Shown here in pieces: positions 1 through 7,974 of a stretch of DNA of 7,974 bases (positions are counted from its first letter, which is position 1; each line of letters opens with the position of its first letter). The stretch lies in contig VGJG01000062.1 in the NCBI GenBank assembly GCA_016867615.1, positions 1-7,974 of the forward strand, in the 5' to 3' direction. The stretch is from Candidatus Aminicenantota bacterium (GTDB lineage: Bacteria; Acidobacteriota; Aminicenantia; Aminicenantales; JAFGAV01). The position numbers were made by a program, and so were the translations under genes. The notes beneath the pieces were generated by a model. That model saw nothing but the letters and a program-made list of their open reading frames with translations, had not been told where the DNA came from and did not search any database.

Positions 1-191
1 CGTCCCTCTTTCATTTCCTTCAGGACCGTCTCGATGCGGGCGATGTCCCGGCGGATGGTCTTCAGCTTGGCCGCGTTCTCCAGCTGGCCCTGGGCGTTCT
101 GGAAGCGAAGCTTGAACAGCTGGTCCTTGAGCTCGGTCTTCTTGGCCGTCAGCTCATCCGCCGACAGCTCCCTGAGGTCGCTGGTCTTCAT
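1..191 (-). CDS. rpmC: Large ribosomal subunit protein L29 (uL29), 3'-truncated by window edge
   Basis: L29 is a small protein of the 50S subunit that sits near the polypeptide exit site beside L23. The reading frame starts at ATG 191-189 and stays open for 63 codons to the window edge. The protein begins [14 protein letters not shown] and continues with [17 protein letters not shown], the helical hairpin typical of L29, then a basic second helix ([18 protein letters not shown]). L29 proteins are usually 60-70 residues, so only a few residues and the stop codon are missing. Its ATG overlaps the rplP stop in an ATGA (191-188), which indicates translational coupling. It follows L16, as in the canonical S10 operon. 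Identification is firm from sequence plus position. Confidence 0.93.
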   Translation of the reverse strand, partial: MKTSDLRELSADELTAKKTELKDQLFKLRFQNAQGQLENAAKLKTIRRDIARIETVLKEMKEG

Positions 192-610
192 CGGACTTCT
201 CGGCTTTCACGGGAGATGAACCGGGTCTTGACCGGCAGCTTGTGGGCCACGAGGCGCATCGCTTCCCGGGCGACGGCCTCCGGGACGCCCTCCAGCTCGT
301 AGAGGATCTTGCCCGGACGGATGACATCGACCCAGAACTCCGGGTCGCCCTTGCCCTTGCCCATGCGGACTTCGGTCGGCTTCTTGGTCACGGGCTTCCA
401 GGGGAAGGTCCGCAGCCAGAGCTTGCCCCGTCTCTTGATGTACCGGCTGATGGTGATGCGGCCGGCTTCGATCTGCCTCGAGGTCAGCCAGCAGGGCTCC
501 AGGGCCTGCAGCCCGAATTCGCCGAAAGAGAGCGTCGACCCGCGCCGGGCCTTGCCCCGCATCCGGCCGCGCTGCTGCTTCCGGAATTTGACCTTCTTGG
601 GCATGAGCAT
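188..610 (-). CDS. rplP: Large ribosomal subunit protein L16 (uL16)
   Basis: L16 binds 23S rRNA near the A site and the central protuberance and contacts the tRNA elbow region. The 140-residue product starts [17 protein letters not shown], the standard L16 N-terminus. It also has the RQIEAGRI helix and the conserved VRMGKGKG loop, whose Arg aligns with E. coli Arg81 (the hydroxylated residue in that species). Start choice: a TTG at 616 is in frame, but ATG 610 gives the family N-terminus and lies 8 nt after a GAGGAG ribosome binding site. It begins 3 nt past the end of the rpsC stop (2-nt gap) and ends with TGA inside an ATGA overlap with rpmC. Oddity: Trp71 replaces the Asp found in the usual FPDKP motif (FPWKP here). 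Confidence 0.97.
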   Translation of the reverse strand: MLMPKKVKFRKQQRGRMRGKARRGSTLSFGEFGLQALEPCWLTSRQIEAGRITISRYIKRRGKLWLRTFPWKPVTKKPTEVRMGKGKGDPEFWVDVIRPGKILYELEGVPEAVAREAMRLVAHKLPVKTRFISRESREVR

Positions 611-612
611 CG

Positions 613-1281
613 TCAAATCTCCTCGATTTCCGTGAGGTGGGAGACCATCTTGGGCTTTTCCACATCGCCCTTGTAGATCCAGACTTTGATCCCGATCTGG
701 CCGTAGGTGGTGAAGGCCTCGGTGAAGCCGTAGTCGATGTCGGCTTTAAGAGTCTGGAGGGGCAGCTGGCCGCGGAGGTACCATTCGGAGCGGGCGATCT
801 CCACCCCTCCCAGCCGGCCGGAGCACATGACCTTGATGCCCTTGGCCCCCATCTTGAGGGCGATCTCCACGGCTTTGCGCATGGCCCTCCGGTAAGCGAT
901 CCTCTTCTCGAGCTGAACGGCGATGCCCTCGCCGACCAGGAGGGAGCTGGTCTCGGGCTTGTCCACTTCCCGGATGTCGACGTAGACCTCTTTCTTGGCG
1001 ATGCCCTCCAGGAAGGCTTTCAAGCTTTCGATTTCCTTCCCCCCCCGGCCGATGATGATGCCCGGACGGGCCGTGTGAATGATCGTCCGGATCTTGGGCC
1101 CCACCCGCTCGATGACGACCTCGGCGATGCCGGCATGGCGGTACTTCTTCTTGATCTCCCGCTTCATGTGCAGGTCTTCATGTACGAGGCGGCTGTATTC
1201 GGTTCCCTTGCCGAACCAGCGGGAGCTCCACTGTTTGTTGAACCCCAGTCGAAACCCGTGCGGATGCGTCTTCTGTCCCAC
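613..1281 (-). CDS. rpsC: Small ribosomal subunit protein S3 (uS3)
   Basis: S3 lies at the mRNA entry channel of the 30S subunit and contributes to mRNA unwinding. The 222-residue protein begins with the near-invariant [14 protein letters not shown] type II KH domain follows, with its [12 protein letters not shown] nucleic-acid-binding loop at about residues 74-85. The C-terminal domain contains [15 protein letters not shown] (about 154-168) and [21 protein letters not shown]. Arg131 and Arg132 match the E. coli helicase-associated residues, and the third, Lys135, is Arg here. The usual PLHTLRADIDYG reads [12 protein letters not shown]. The start is GTG (1281-1279), preceded by GGGAG within the last codons of rplV. 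It is separated from the rplV stop by 4 nt. Stop is TGA (615-613). Confidence 0.97.
   Translation of the reverse strand: MGQKTHPHGFRLGFNKQWSSRWFGKGTEYSRLVHEDLHMKREIKKKYRHAGIAEVVIERVGPKIRTIIHTARPGIIIGRGGKEIESLKAFLEGIAKKEVYVDIREVDKPETSSLLVGEGIAVQLEKRIAYRRAMRKAVEIALKMGAKGIKVMCSGRLGGVEIARSEWYLRGQLPLQTLKADIDYGFTEAFTTYGQIGIKVWIYKGDVEKPKMVSHLTEIEEI
619..624 (-). promoter_or_regulatory. Ribosome binding site for rplP, decides its start
   Basis: GAGGAG lies inside the last codons of rpsC. It is 8 nt from ATG 610 but only 2 nt from the alternative in-frame TTG 616. The spacing supports ATG 610 as the L16 start and implies that ribosomes finishing S3 pass over the site. Confidence 0.7.
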
Positions 1282-1285
1282 CGTC

Positions 1286-1648
1286 TTATCTCCCTTTTCT
1301 CTCTTCCAGATAGATGCGGATGTGGCTGGTCCGTTTCAAGACGCGGTAGGCCCGGCCCATGGGGGCCGGGCGGATGCGCTTGGCCGAGGGGCCGCCGTCG
1401 ACCTGAATGCGGGATATGACCAGGTCGTCGACATTCAGGTTGGGCTCCTTCTGCTGAGCGTTGGCGATCGCCGAGCGGAGGACCTTCTCCACGAGGCCGC
1501 TGGCCTTCCTTTTCTTCGAGAACCGCAGAATGGTCAGCGCCTCTCCCACGAACCGCTTCCGGATGAGGTCGGCCGTCAGCCGGCACTTCTGCGGCGAGAT
1601 CCGGATGAACCGGCTGGCTGCCTTGGCCACGTATGTCGGCTGGCTCAT
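1286..1648 (-). CDS. rplV: Large ribosomal subunit protein L22 (uL22)
   Basis: L22 contacts all 23S rRNA domains, and its long beta-hairpin lines the peptide exit tunnel at the macrolide-sensitive constriction. The product is 120 residues, slightly longer than the common 110-115. Visible family features are the N-terminal AKAASRFIRISPQKCRLTADLIR, the central SAIANAQQ helix, the extended hairpin around IQVDGGPSAKRIRPAPMGRA, and the C-terminal TSHIRIYLEE. ATG 1648 lies 1 nt after the rpsS TGA; only a weak GGTG sits upstream, so expression probably depends on coupling to S19 translation. The stop is TAA (1288-1286). No truncation or frame disruption is visible. Confidence 0.97.
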   Translation of the reverse strand: MSQPTYVAKAASRFIRISPQKCRLTADLIRKRFVGEALTILRFSKKRKASGLVEKVLRSAIANAQQKEPNLNVDDLVISRIQVDGGPSAKRIRPAPMGRAYRVLKRTSHIRIYLEERKGR

Positions 1649-1649
1649 G

Positions 1650-1940
1650 TCACTTCACCACTTTGACGGCCTTGGCCGCCTTGGAGGTGTGTCCCTTGAA
1701 CGTCCGCGACGGGGAAAACTCGCCCAGCTTGTGCCCGACCATATTCTCCGTGACGAACACGGGGATGAATTTCCGCCCGTTGTGGACGGCGACGGTCATG
1801 CCCACCATCTCCGGGATGACCGTCGAACGCCGGGCCCAGGTTTTCACGACCTTCCTTTTCTCTCCCCGGGCTTCGAGGTCCTTGACGGCCTCCACCAGCT
1901 TGGCGTCGATAAAGGGGCCCTTTTTCAGAGACCTGCCCAT
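1650..1940 (-). CDS. rpsS: Small ribosomal subunit protein S19 (uS19)
   Basis: S19 is in the 30S head, forms a complex with S13 and contacts the 50S subunit through bridge B1a. The 96-residue protein starts [12 protein letters not shown] and contains [41 protein letters not shown] and a Lys/Ala-rich tail, all typical of the family and at full length. An in-frame GTG directly precedes the ATG (GTGATG, 1943-1938) and overlaps the rplB TGA. ATG 1940 is preferred because it gives the family N-terminus and lies 6 nt after AAGGAG. With that start, the last base of the rplB stop is the first base of rpsS. Confidence 0.97.
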   Translation of the reverse strand: MGRSLKKGPFIDAKLVEAVKDLEARGEKRKVVKTWARRSTVIPEMVGMTVAVHNGRKFIPVFVTENMVGHKLGEFSPSRTFKGHTSKAAKAVKVVK

Positions 1941-2767
1941 CACTTGCTCCTTCTGCGGACGATGAATTTCTGGGTCCGCTTGTTGTTCCGCGTCTTGTAT
2001 CCCTTGGTCGGCAATCCCTGGGGCGAGACGGGATGCCGCCCCCCCTTGGTCTTGCCCTCTCCCCCGCCGTGGGGATGGTCGATGGGGTTCATGGCCGTTC
2101 CCCGGACGTGGGGTCGCCGGCCCATCCAGCGCTTGCGGCCGGCCTTGCCCAGGGAGATGTTCTGGTGGTCGAGGTTGCCGATCTGCCCGACCGTCGCCCG
2201 GCAGTCCAGATGGACCTTGCGGATCTCCGAGGAGGGCAGACGGAGCTGGGCGTAATCCCCTTCCTTGGCCAGAAGCTGGGCGCCCGAGCCGGCGCTGCGG
2301 GCCATCTGCCCGCCCTTGCCCTTCCGCAACTCGATGTTGTGCACGACCGTTCCCAGGGGGATCGAGCGCAGGGGCATGGAATTGCCCGGCAGCAGGTCGA
2401 CGGTCGCGGAGGAGGCCACGACCGTCTGCCCGACCTCGAGTCCCTGGGGAGCGAGGATGTAGCGGCGTTCCCCGTCGGCGTACTTGATGAGAGAGATGAA
2501 CGCCGAGCGGTTGGGGTCGTACTCGACCGTCTCCACGAAGCCGGGCACGTCGAGCTTGTCCCTCCGAAAATCGATGACCCGGTAGATCTTCCTGAAGCCG
2601 CCGCCCCGGTGACGGGAAGCGAGGCGGCCCCGGTTGTTGCGCCCGCCTTTCTTGCGCAGGGAGCGCAGGAGGGGCTTGTGGGGGGTCGCCGTGCTCAACT
2701 CCCCGTAGTCCAGGCCGGTCCTGTGGCGCAAGCCGGGAGTGGCCGGCTTATAGGTCTTGATGCCCAT
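1940..2767 (-). CDS. rplB: Large ribosomal subunit protein L2 (uL2)
   Basis: L2 is a primary 23S rRNA-binding protein needed for subunit association and assembly of the peptidyl transferase centre. The 275-residue length matches the family (about 273-278). The order is the N-terminal arm ([15 protein letters not shown]), [21 protein letters not shown] at about 43-63, the OB-fold/SH3-like core (residues ~70-200), and the conserved C-terminal [18 protein letters not shown] at about 221-238. The last segment contains the His (231 or 233) equivalent to E. coli His229, implicated in peptidyl transfer. ATG 2767 follows the rplW TAA by 2 nt, with a GAGG about 10 nt upstream. The stop TGA (1942-1940) overlaps the rpsS start by 1 nt. 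Confidence 0.98.
   Translation of the reverse strand: MGIKTYKPATPGLRHRTGLDYGELSTATPHKPLLRSLRKKGGRNNRGRLASRHRGGGFRKIYRVIDFRRDKLDVPGFVETVEYDPNRSAFISLIKYADGERRYILAPQGLEVGQTVVASSATVDLLPGNSMPLRSIPLGTVVHNIELRKGKGGQMARSAGSGAQLLAKEGDYAQLRLPSSEIRKVHLDCRATVGQIGNLDHQNISLGKAGRKRWMGRRPHVRGTAMNPIDHPHGGGEGKTKGGRHPVSPQGLPTKGYKTRNNKRTQKFIVRRRSK
1947..1952 (-). promoter_or_regulatory. Ribosome binding site for rpsS, decides its start
   Basis: AAGGAG sits in the final Arg-Arg-Ser codons of rplB. The spacer is 6 nt to ATG 1940 and 3 nt to the upstream GTG 1943, favouring the ATG. The location within the rplB end indicates coupled translation of L2 and S19. Confidence 0.7.
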
Positions 2768-2769
2768 GG

Positions 2770-3063
2770 TTAAACCGCCTCGAAGAATTCGATCATCTTT
2801 TCATTCTCTTTGAGCTTGACGTAGGCCTTTTTCCAGGCCTTGGTCATGCCCGTGTTCTTTCCGACTCTCTTCCGCCGGCCGAGCCGGTGCTGGGTGCGGA
2901 CGCTCTCGACCTTGACCTTGAACAGCTTCTCGACGGCCTGCTTGATCTCCGTCTTGTTGGCCTTGGGAGCGACCTCGAAGCAGACCTCCCGGTTCGTGTC
3001 CTTGAGCCAGGAGCTCTTCTCGGTGATGACCGGCCTGAGGATGATCTGATAGGGATCCTTCAT
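2770..3063 (-). CDS. rplW: Large ribosomal subunit protein L23 (uL23)
   Basis: L23 sits at the exit of the peptide tunnel and is the docking site for trigger factor and the signal recognition particle. The 97-residue protein starts [17 protein letters not shown], like the Bacillus form. It contains the Glu of the VITEKS segment that corresponds to the trigger-factor-binding region. Further on are [20 protein letters not shown], a basic loop ([13 protein letters not shown]) and [11 protein letters not shown]. As in rpsS, a GTG directly precedes the ATG (GTGATG, 3066-3061) and overlaps the rplD stop. ATG 3063 is chosen because MKDP is the family start; AAAGG lies 8 nt upstream of it and 5 nt upstream of the GTG, so the GTG (98 residues) cannot be excluded. 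Confidence 0.96.
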   Translation of the reverse strand: MKDPYQIILRPVITEKSSWLKDTNREVCFEVAPKANKTEIKQAVEKLFKVKVESVRTQHRLGRRKRVGKNTGMTKAWKKAYVKLKENEKMIEFFEAV

Positions 3064-3683
3064 CACTTCAACCTTTCCACGAGGGATTCCAAAGCCGGCT
3101 CGCTGATGACCAGCCAGGCGTGCCGGAGGACGTCATAGGCCGTCAGCTCCCTCGGGTCCAGGGCCCGGCTGCCGGGGATGTTGCGCATTGCCCGGAACAG
3201 GCCCCGGTTCGAGGATTGATCGACGACCAGGGCCGACTTGAGCTGCAGCCCCCGCAGAAGCTTGGCCGCTTCCTTTGTTTTGGCTCCGGGAATCTCGATC
3301 TTATCCAGGACGAGGAGCTGCTTCTCGGAGGCTTTCAGGGTCAGGGCGGACCGCAGGGCGTTCCGCCTGGCCTGCTTGGGCAGCTCGGTGCGGTGATCCC
3401 GGGGCTGGGGGCCGAAAGTCGTTCCGCCCTTCCTCCACAGGGGGGAGCGGTTGCTTCCCGCCCGCGCCCGTCCCGTGCCCTTCTGCTTCCAGGGCTTGCG
3501 CCCGCCCCCGCTCACCAGCCCGCGGGTTTTTGTGGCCGCGGTCCCCCTCCTCTTGTTGGCCAGGGCGGAGACCGCCGACTCGTAGAGGAGGTGCTCCTTC
3601 ACCGGATAAGAGAAGATGCCGGCCGGCAGGGCGACCTCTCCGGTCTTCTGTCCGTTGGCGTCGATGACCTGAACTTTATCCAT
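3063..3683 (-). CDS. rplD: Large ribosomal subunit protein L4 (uL4)
   Basis: L4 is an early-assembling 23S rRNA-binding protein. Its long loop reaches the exit-tunnel constriction opposite L22. The 206-residue length is normal. The tunnel loop is plain: residues ~45-95 hold [39 protein letters not shown] and FGPQPRDH. The C-terminal half is the globular alpha/beta domain ([36 protein letters not shown]). ATG 3683 overlaps the end of rplC by 8 nt (ATGGATAA) and is preceded by AAAAGG with a 7-nt spacer. In E. coli, L4 also represses its own operon through a long S10 leader. No comparable leader is present upstream of rpsJ here, so that role is not supported. Confidence 0.97.
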   Translation of the reverse strand: MDKVQVIDANGQKTGEVALPAGIFSYPVKEHLLYESAVSALANKRRGTAATKTRGLVSGGGRKPWKQKGTGRARAGSNRSPLWRKGGTTFGPQPRDHRTELPKQARRNALRSALTLKASEKQLLVLDKIEIPGAKTKEAAKLLRGLQLKSALVVDQSSNRGLFRAMRNIPGSRALDPRELTAYDVLRHAWLVISEPALESLVERLK

Positions 3684-4311
3684 GGCTTAACCTTTTCTTG
3701 ATGAGCACGTAGCCGCCCTTCGGGCCGGGCACCGCGCCCCTGACGACCAGGAGGTGATTCTCCTTGTCCGCCTCCACGACCTTCAAGCTCTTGGCCGTGA
3801 CCCGGACATGGCCCATGTGACCGGGCATCCTCTGGCCCTTGATGACCCGGGAGGGAAAGGACGAGGCGCCGATCGACCCGGGACGGCGGTGGAACATCGA
3901 GCCGTGCGACCCCTTGCCGCCGGTGAAGCCGTGCCTCCGGATGACGCCCTGGAAACCCTTGCCCTTGGACGTCCCGACGACGTCGACGATTTCGCCCGGC
4001 TGGAAGATGTCGACCAAAACTTGGTCCCCCTCCTTGAGCTCGGCCGCGCCGTCATGCCGGAACTCCCTCAGGACTTTTACGACGGGCACTCCCGCCTTGG
4101 CGAAGTGTCCCGACTGGGGTTTGTTGGGCCTCTTGACCGCCCGGTCCTCGACCAGGCCCAGTTGGACGGCCCGCTTCCCCCCCGCGCCCGCCTCCTTCTT
4201 CTGGACGACGGTGCAGGGGCCCGCCTTGAGCAGGGTGACGGCGTAGACATTGCCCTCCGCGTCGGCCCCGCGGCTCATTCCCAGCTTGATGCCGATCAGA
4301 CCTTCGACCAT
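3676..4311 (-). CDS. rplC: Large ribosomal subunit protein L3 (uL3)
   Basis: L3 is one of the first proteins to bind 23S rRNA, and its extension reaches close to the peptidyl transferase centre. The 211-residue protein begins [11 protein letters not shown]. It has the conserved [17 protein letters not shown] at about 113-129, then [20 protein letters not shown] (131-150) and [12 protein letters not shown]. Residue 149 is Ala where E. coli has Gln150, the residue methylated by PrmB, so that modification is not expected at this site. ATG 4311 follows the rpsJ TGA by 2 nt with GGGAG 7 nt upstream. The TAA stop (3678-3676) lies inside the start of rplD. Confidence 0.97.
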   Translation of the reverse strand: MVEGLIGIKLGMSRGADAEGNVYAVTLLKAGPCTVVQKKEAGAGGKRAVQLGLVEDRAVKRPNKPQSGHFAKAGVPVVKVLREFRHDGAAELKEGDQVLVDIFQPGEIVDVVGTSKGKGFQGVIRRHGFTGGKGSHGSMFHRRPGSIGASSFPSRVIKGQRMPGHMGHVRVTAKSLKVVEADKENHLLVVRGAVPGPKGGYVLIKKRLSHG

Positions 4312-4313
4312 GA

Positions 4314-4631
4314 TCAGTCTCCCGCCCCGAAGGCCTGGATCTCGACGTCGATGCCGGCCGGGAGGTCCAGTTTCTGGAGCTCTTCGATCGTCTCGTTGTT
4401 GTATTCGCTGATGTCGATCACCCTCTTGTGGACGCGCATCTCGAAATGCTCCCGGGAGCGCTTGTCCACGTGAGGGGATCTCAGGACGCAGAACCTCTGG
4501 ATGCGTGTCGGAAGGGGAATGGGACCGGCGATGTTGGCGCCCGTTCGTTTCGCTTTGATGACGATGTCGCGTACGGACTGGTCGAGCAGCCGGTGGTCAA
4601 ACGATTGGAGCCTGATTCTGATCTTTTCCAT
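4314..4631 (-). CDS. rpsJ: Small ribosomal subunit protein S10 (uS10, NusE)
   Basis: S10 is a 30S head protein. In the family it also acts as NusE, pairing with NusB in antitermination and with NusG to link transcription to translation. The 105-residue protein shows the complete family pattern: [17 protein letters not shown], the loop region [20 protein letters not shown], and [19 protein letters not shown] 4631 has AAGGA upstream with an 8-nt spacer. It is the first gene of the S10 cluster and lies 67 nt after tuf, with no visible promoter or terminator between, so co-transcription with fusA-tuf is likely. The stop TGA (4316-4314) is 2 nt before rplC. Confidence 0.97.
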   Translation of the reverse strand: MEKIRIRLQSFDHRLLDQSVRDIVIKAKRTGANIAGPIPLPTRIQRFCVLRSPHVDKRSREHFEMRVHKRVIDISEYNNETIEELQKLDLPAGIDVEIQAFGAGD

Positions 4632-4698
4632 GTCTTGCGTCCTTGTTGGTTTCGAGCGCGCGTCCCTCGCCGTCGCATTCCGCCGGAGGCTTCCGTCC
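4632..4698 (-). other. 67-nt spacer between tuf and rpsJ, the str-S10 junction
   Basis: Read on the minus strand, this GC-rich spacer holds the rpsJ ribosome binding site (AAGGA) near its end. I see no -35/-10 pair, no strong stem and no T-run. Only short matches of 3-4 bp such as CGAG/CTCG are present. It is too short to house the roughly 170-nt leader that carries L4-mediated control in E. coli. The most likely reading is transcriptional read-through from tuf into the S10 genes. Confidence 0.6.
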
Positions 4699-5898
<1,200 letters not shown>

Positions 5899-5948
5899 CG
5901 CTCCTTACCTCCTCTGTCGCAGCCTTATCGAAGGACTCTCCGGTTCCC
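5899..5948 (-). other. 50-nt spacer between fusA and tuf
   Basis: It contains the tuf ribosome binding site and one small imperfect hairpin (5937-5921: AGTCCTT, loop CGAT, AAGGCT, with a bulged T). There is no T-run, so it is not an intrinsic terminator. No promoter is visible. fusA and tuf are probably co-transcribed. Confidence 0.5.
5901..5913 (-). promoter_or_regulatory. Double Shine-Dalgarno sequence of tuf
   Basis: AGGAGG (5913-5908) is a perfect match to the anti-Shine-Dalgarno core with a 9-nt spacer to ATG 5898. A second core, AAGGAG (5906-5901), follows only 2 nt before the ATG. The first is probably the functional one. The strength suits the very high output expected of EF-Tu. Confidence 0.75.
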
Positions 5949-7974
5949 TCAACGGGACAGGGGAATCCTCCCCTCCACGCGGGCCACGACCTCCTCCGTT
6001 TTTTGCGGGGAAGCCGCGTCGTAGTGGAGGAATTCCATGGTGAACACGCCCCGTCCCTGGGTCAGGGTGCGCAGGGTGGTGGCGTAACCGAACATCTCGC
6101 TCAGCGGGGCCTGGGCCAGGATGACCCGCGACGCGCCCTTCATGTCCAGTCCCTCGACCCGTCCCCGGCGGGCGCTGAGATCGCCGACGATGTCTCCCAG
6201 GTATTCGTCCGGAGAGATCACCTCGAGCTTCATGACCGGTTCGAGCAGGATGACGCCCGCCCGGGCGGCGGCATCCTTAAAAGCCATCGAGGCGGCGATC
6301 TTGAACGCCAGGGAGGTCGATTCCGACTCCTGGAAAGATCCGCCGATGAGGGTCACCCGGATGTCGGTCAGGGGATATCCCGCCAGGAGGCCGGTGTCCA
6401 TCGCCTCCCGGACGCCGTCGCGGACGGCGGGCAGATAGATCCGGGGAATGACGGCTTCCCGGGTCCTGTCCTGAAAGTCAAATCCCGCGCCCCGGGGCAG
6501 CGGCTCGACCGACAGGCGGCATTGGGCGAACTGATTCTTGCCGCCGATCTGGCGGGCGTACGCGGCCTCGCCCTCGGCGGCCGCGGCCAGCGTCTCCTTG
6601 AAGGCCACCTGGGGTTTGCCCACATTGGCCCGGACGCCGCACTCGCGGTTCATGCGGTCCAGGAGCACTTCCAGGTGAAGCTCCCCCATGCCGTAAACGA
6701 GGGTCTGACCCGTCATCGGGTCCTGGCCTACGCGCACGGTGGGGTCCTCCTTGGCCATCAGGGACAGCGCCTCGGCCAGCCGGCCGTGCTCCATCCGGGA
6801 CTTCGGCTCGACGGTGACCGAGATCACGGGCTCGGGGAAGCGGATGGACTCCAGGACGATGGGCTGGTGCTTGTCGCACAAGGTGTCGCCCGTACCGAGG
6901 CTCTTCATCGAGCCCAGAGCGGCGATGTCCCCGGCGTACACCTCCTGAATCTCCTCCCTCTTGTTGGCATGCATCCTCAGCAGGCGCGAGGCTCTCTCCT
7001 CCTCGCCCTTGGAGGAGTTGTACAGCTGCGACCCCAGGCGGGCTTTTCCGGAATACACGCGGAAAAAGGCCAAGGTCCCGACGTAGGGGTCGTTCATCAC
7101 CTTGAAGACCAGGGCCGAAAAGGGCTCGGTGTCCAGAGGCTTGCGCGACCGGGCTTCCTCGGTGCGGGGGTGGCGGCCGGTCACGGGAGGCATGTCCGCC
7201 GGCGAGGGCAGGTAATCCACGACGGCGTCGAGCAGGGGCTGAACGCCCTTGTTGCGGAAGGACGCTCCGAATAGGACCGGAACGACCTTGAGGCCGATCG
7301 TGCTTCTCCGGACGGCGGCCCGGACCTCGGGGCCGGGGATGTCCTGGCCCCCGAGATAGAGCTCGAGGAGCCTGTCGTCCGTATCGCACAGAGTCTCGAT
7401 CATAGCCGCTCTCGCTCGCTCCACTTCCTCTTTAAGCTCTTCGCCGACGTCCCGGACGGTGAATTCCGAGGCGACGAGGTCATTCCCCCAGTCATACGCC
7501 CTGCGGTCGATGACGTCCAGGACACCCCGGAAGGTGTCTTCCCGGCCCAGGGGGATCTGGACGGGAAGGACCCTGGCCCCCAGCTTGGCCTGGATCTGCT
7601 CCATGGCCTTCTCCGGGTCCGCGCCCACACGGTCCATCTTGTTGATGAACACCACCCGGGGGACCCGGTACCGGTCGGCCTGACGCCAGACGGTCTCGGA
7701 CTGGGGCTCGACCCCGCCCACGCCGCACAGCACGACCACCCCTCCGTCGAGCACCCTCAGGGAACGCTCGACCTCGGCCGTAAAATCCACGTGGCCCGGA
7801 GTGTCGATGATGTTGATGCGATGGTCATTCCAGGTGCAGGTCGTCGCCGCGGAGGTGATGGTGATCCCCCGCTCCTGCTCCTGGGCCATCCAATCCATGA
7901 CCGCAGTCCCCTCGTCGACCTCGCCCATCTTGTAGGTGATGCCGGTGTAGAAGAGGATGCGCTCCGTGGTCGTC
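5949..7974 (-). CDS. fusA: Elongation factor G, 5'-truncated by window edge
   Basis: EF-G is the GTPase that drives tRNA-mRNA translocation and, with RRF, ribosome recycling. The frame is open to the window edge; the visible 674 residues start [11 protein letters not shown], just after the P-loop, so about 25 N-terminal residues are missing. An internal ATG at 7928 is not the start, because the 15 codons before it match the family. Visible are G2 RGITI (fragment 35-39), G3 DTPGH (57-61), G4 NKMD (111-114), a G5 region reading GASF (usually GSAF), domain II ([15 protein letters not shown]), domain III ([14 protein letters not shown]), domain IV, and domain V ([16 protein letters not shown]-like [18 protein letters not shown]). 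Both domain IV tip loops diverge from the common form. The stop TGA lies 50 nt before tuf. In the usual str operon, rpsL and rpsG would lie upstream, outside the window. Confidence 0.96.
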   Translation of the reverse strand, partial: TTTERILFYTGITYKMGEVDEGTAVMDWMAQEQERGITITSAATTCTWNDHRINIIDTPGHVDFTAEVERSLRVLDGGVVVLCGVGGVEPQSETVWRQADRYRVPRVVFINKMDRVGADPEKAMEQIQAKLGARVLPVQIPLGREDTFRGVLDVIDRRAYDWGNDLVASEFTVRDVGEELKEEVERARAAMIETLCDTDDRLLELYLGGQDIPGPEVRAAVRRSTIGLKVVPVLFGASFRNKGVQPLLDAVVDYLPSPADMPPVTGRHPRTEEARSRKPLDTEPFSALVFKVMNDPYVGTLAFFRVYSGKARLGSQLYNSSKGEEERASRLLRMHANKREEIQEVYAGDIAALGSMKSLGTGDTLCDKHQPIVLESIRFPEPVISVTVEPKSRMEHGRLAEALSLMAKEDPTVRVGQDPMTGQTLVYGMGELHLEVLLDRMNRECGVRANVGKPQVAFKETLAAAAEGEAAYARQIGGKNQFAQCRLSVEPLPRGAGFDFQDRTREAVIPRIYLPAVRDGVREAMDTGLLAGYPLTDIRVTLIGGSFQESESTSLAFKIAASMAFKDAAARAGVILLEPVMKLEVISPDEYLGDIVGDLSARRGRVEGLDMKGASRVILAQAPLSEMFGYATTLRTLTQGRGVFTMEFLHYDAASPQKTEEVVARVEGRIPLSR

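Noticed and set aside
611..616. TTG 616 as the L16 start (142 residues)
   Set aside because: It lies only 2 nt from the GAGGAG site and adds residues not found in the family; ATG 610 fits both spacing and N-terminus.
637..1419. Plus-strand 260-codon open frame antisense to rpsC and the rplV 3' end
   Set aside because: It is a compositional shadow of conserved ribosomal protein genes; no family resemblance was seen.
3862..3870. Loss of the Gln methylated by PrmB in L3 (Ala149) as a novelty
   Set aside because: Ala at this site is common outside Proteobacteria as far as I recall, so it is noted in the L3 entry but is not a finding.
5921..5937. Small hairpin between fusA and tuf considered as a terminator or attenuator
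   Set aside because: The stem is only about 6 bp with a bulge and no T-run follows; tuf immediately downstream must be highly expressed.
6003..7274. Plus-strand 423-codon open frame antisense to fusA
   Set aside because: No ribosome binding site or domain is apparent. It lies wholly within the well-supported EF-G gene and reflects high GC content.
7926..7928. ATG 7928 as the true EF-G start
   Set aside because: The 15 codons before it encode [11 protein letters not shown] and following residues, which match EF-G. The real start lies beyond the window.

Overview
The window is a stretch of bacterial chromosome carrying the junction of the str and S10 ribosomal operons. All genes lie on the minus strand. 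In transcription order they are fusA (EF-G, 5' end missing), tuf (EF-Tu), rpsJ (S10), rplC (L3), rplD (L4), rplW (L23), rplB (L2), rpsS (S19), rplV (L22), rpsC (S3), rplP (L16) and rpmC (L29, 3' end missing). This is the canonical bacterial order. There are no accessory genes, mobile elements, tRNAs, CRISPR arrays or pseudogenes.

The DNA is GC-rich and most genes prefer C- or G-ending codons. Good Shine-Dalgarno sequences precede most genes, so this is a bacterium with ordinary ribosome recruitment. The proteins are clearly bacterial: L16 begins MLMPKK, L23 begins MKDP, S19 begins [10 protein letters not shown], and the EF-Tu is of the usual ~400-residue type. The phylum cannot be settled by eye. 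The mixture of motifs makes me think of an Acidobacteriota- or Aminicenantes-like lineage, but this is a weak guess.

Layout by transcription: EF-G (7974-5949), a 50-nt spacer with a very strong ribosome binding site, EF-Tu (5898-4699), then a 67-nt spacer leading into rpsJ. From rpsJ to rpmC the genes are packed with gaps of 1-4 nt or overlaps of 1-8 nt, so translational coupling is likely throughout. I see no convincing promoter or intrinsic terminator anywhere. The simplest reading is one long transcript that supplies elongation factors and ribosomal proteins together. The only non-coding stretches are the 50-nt and 67-nt spacers, so no gene-free region exceeds 300 bases.

The points most worth a second look are modest. 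(1) tuf has a strikingly G-ending codon usage unlike its neighbours (its first 24 threonine codons are all ACG), and this reverts to C-ending codons in the last 14 codons. (2) The EF-G is divergent at both loops of the domain IV tip and has Gln where the well-known tip His normally sits. (3) EF-Tu has an unusual switch I. I found no previously undescribed system here.
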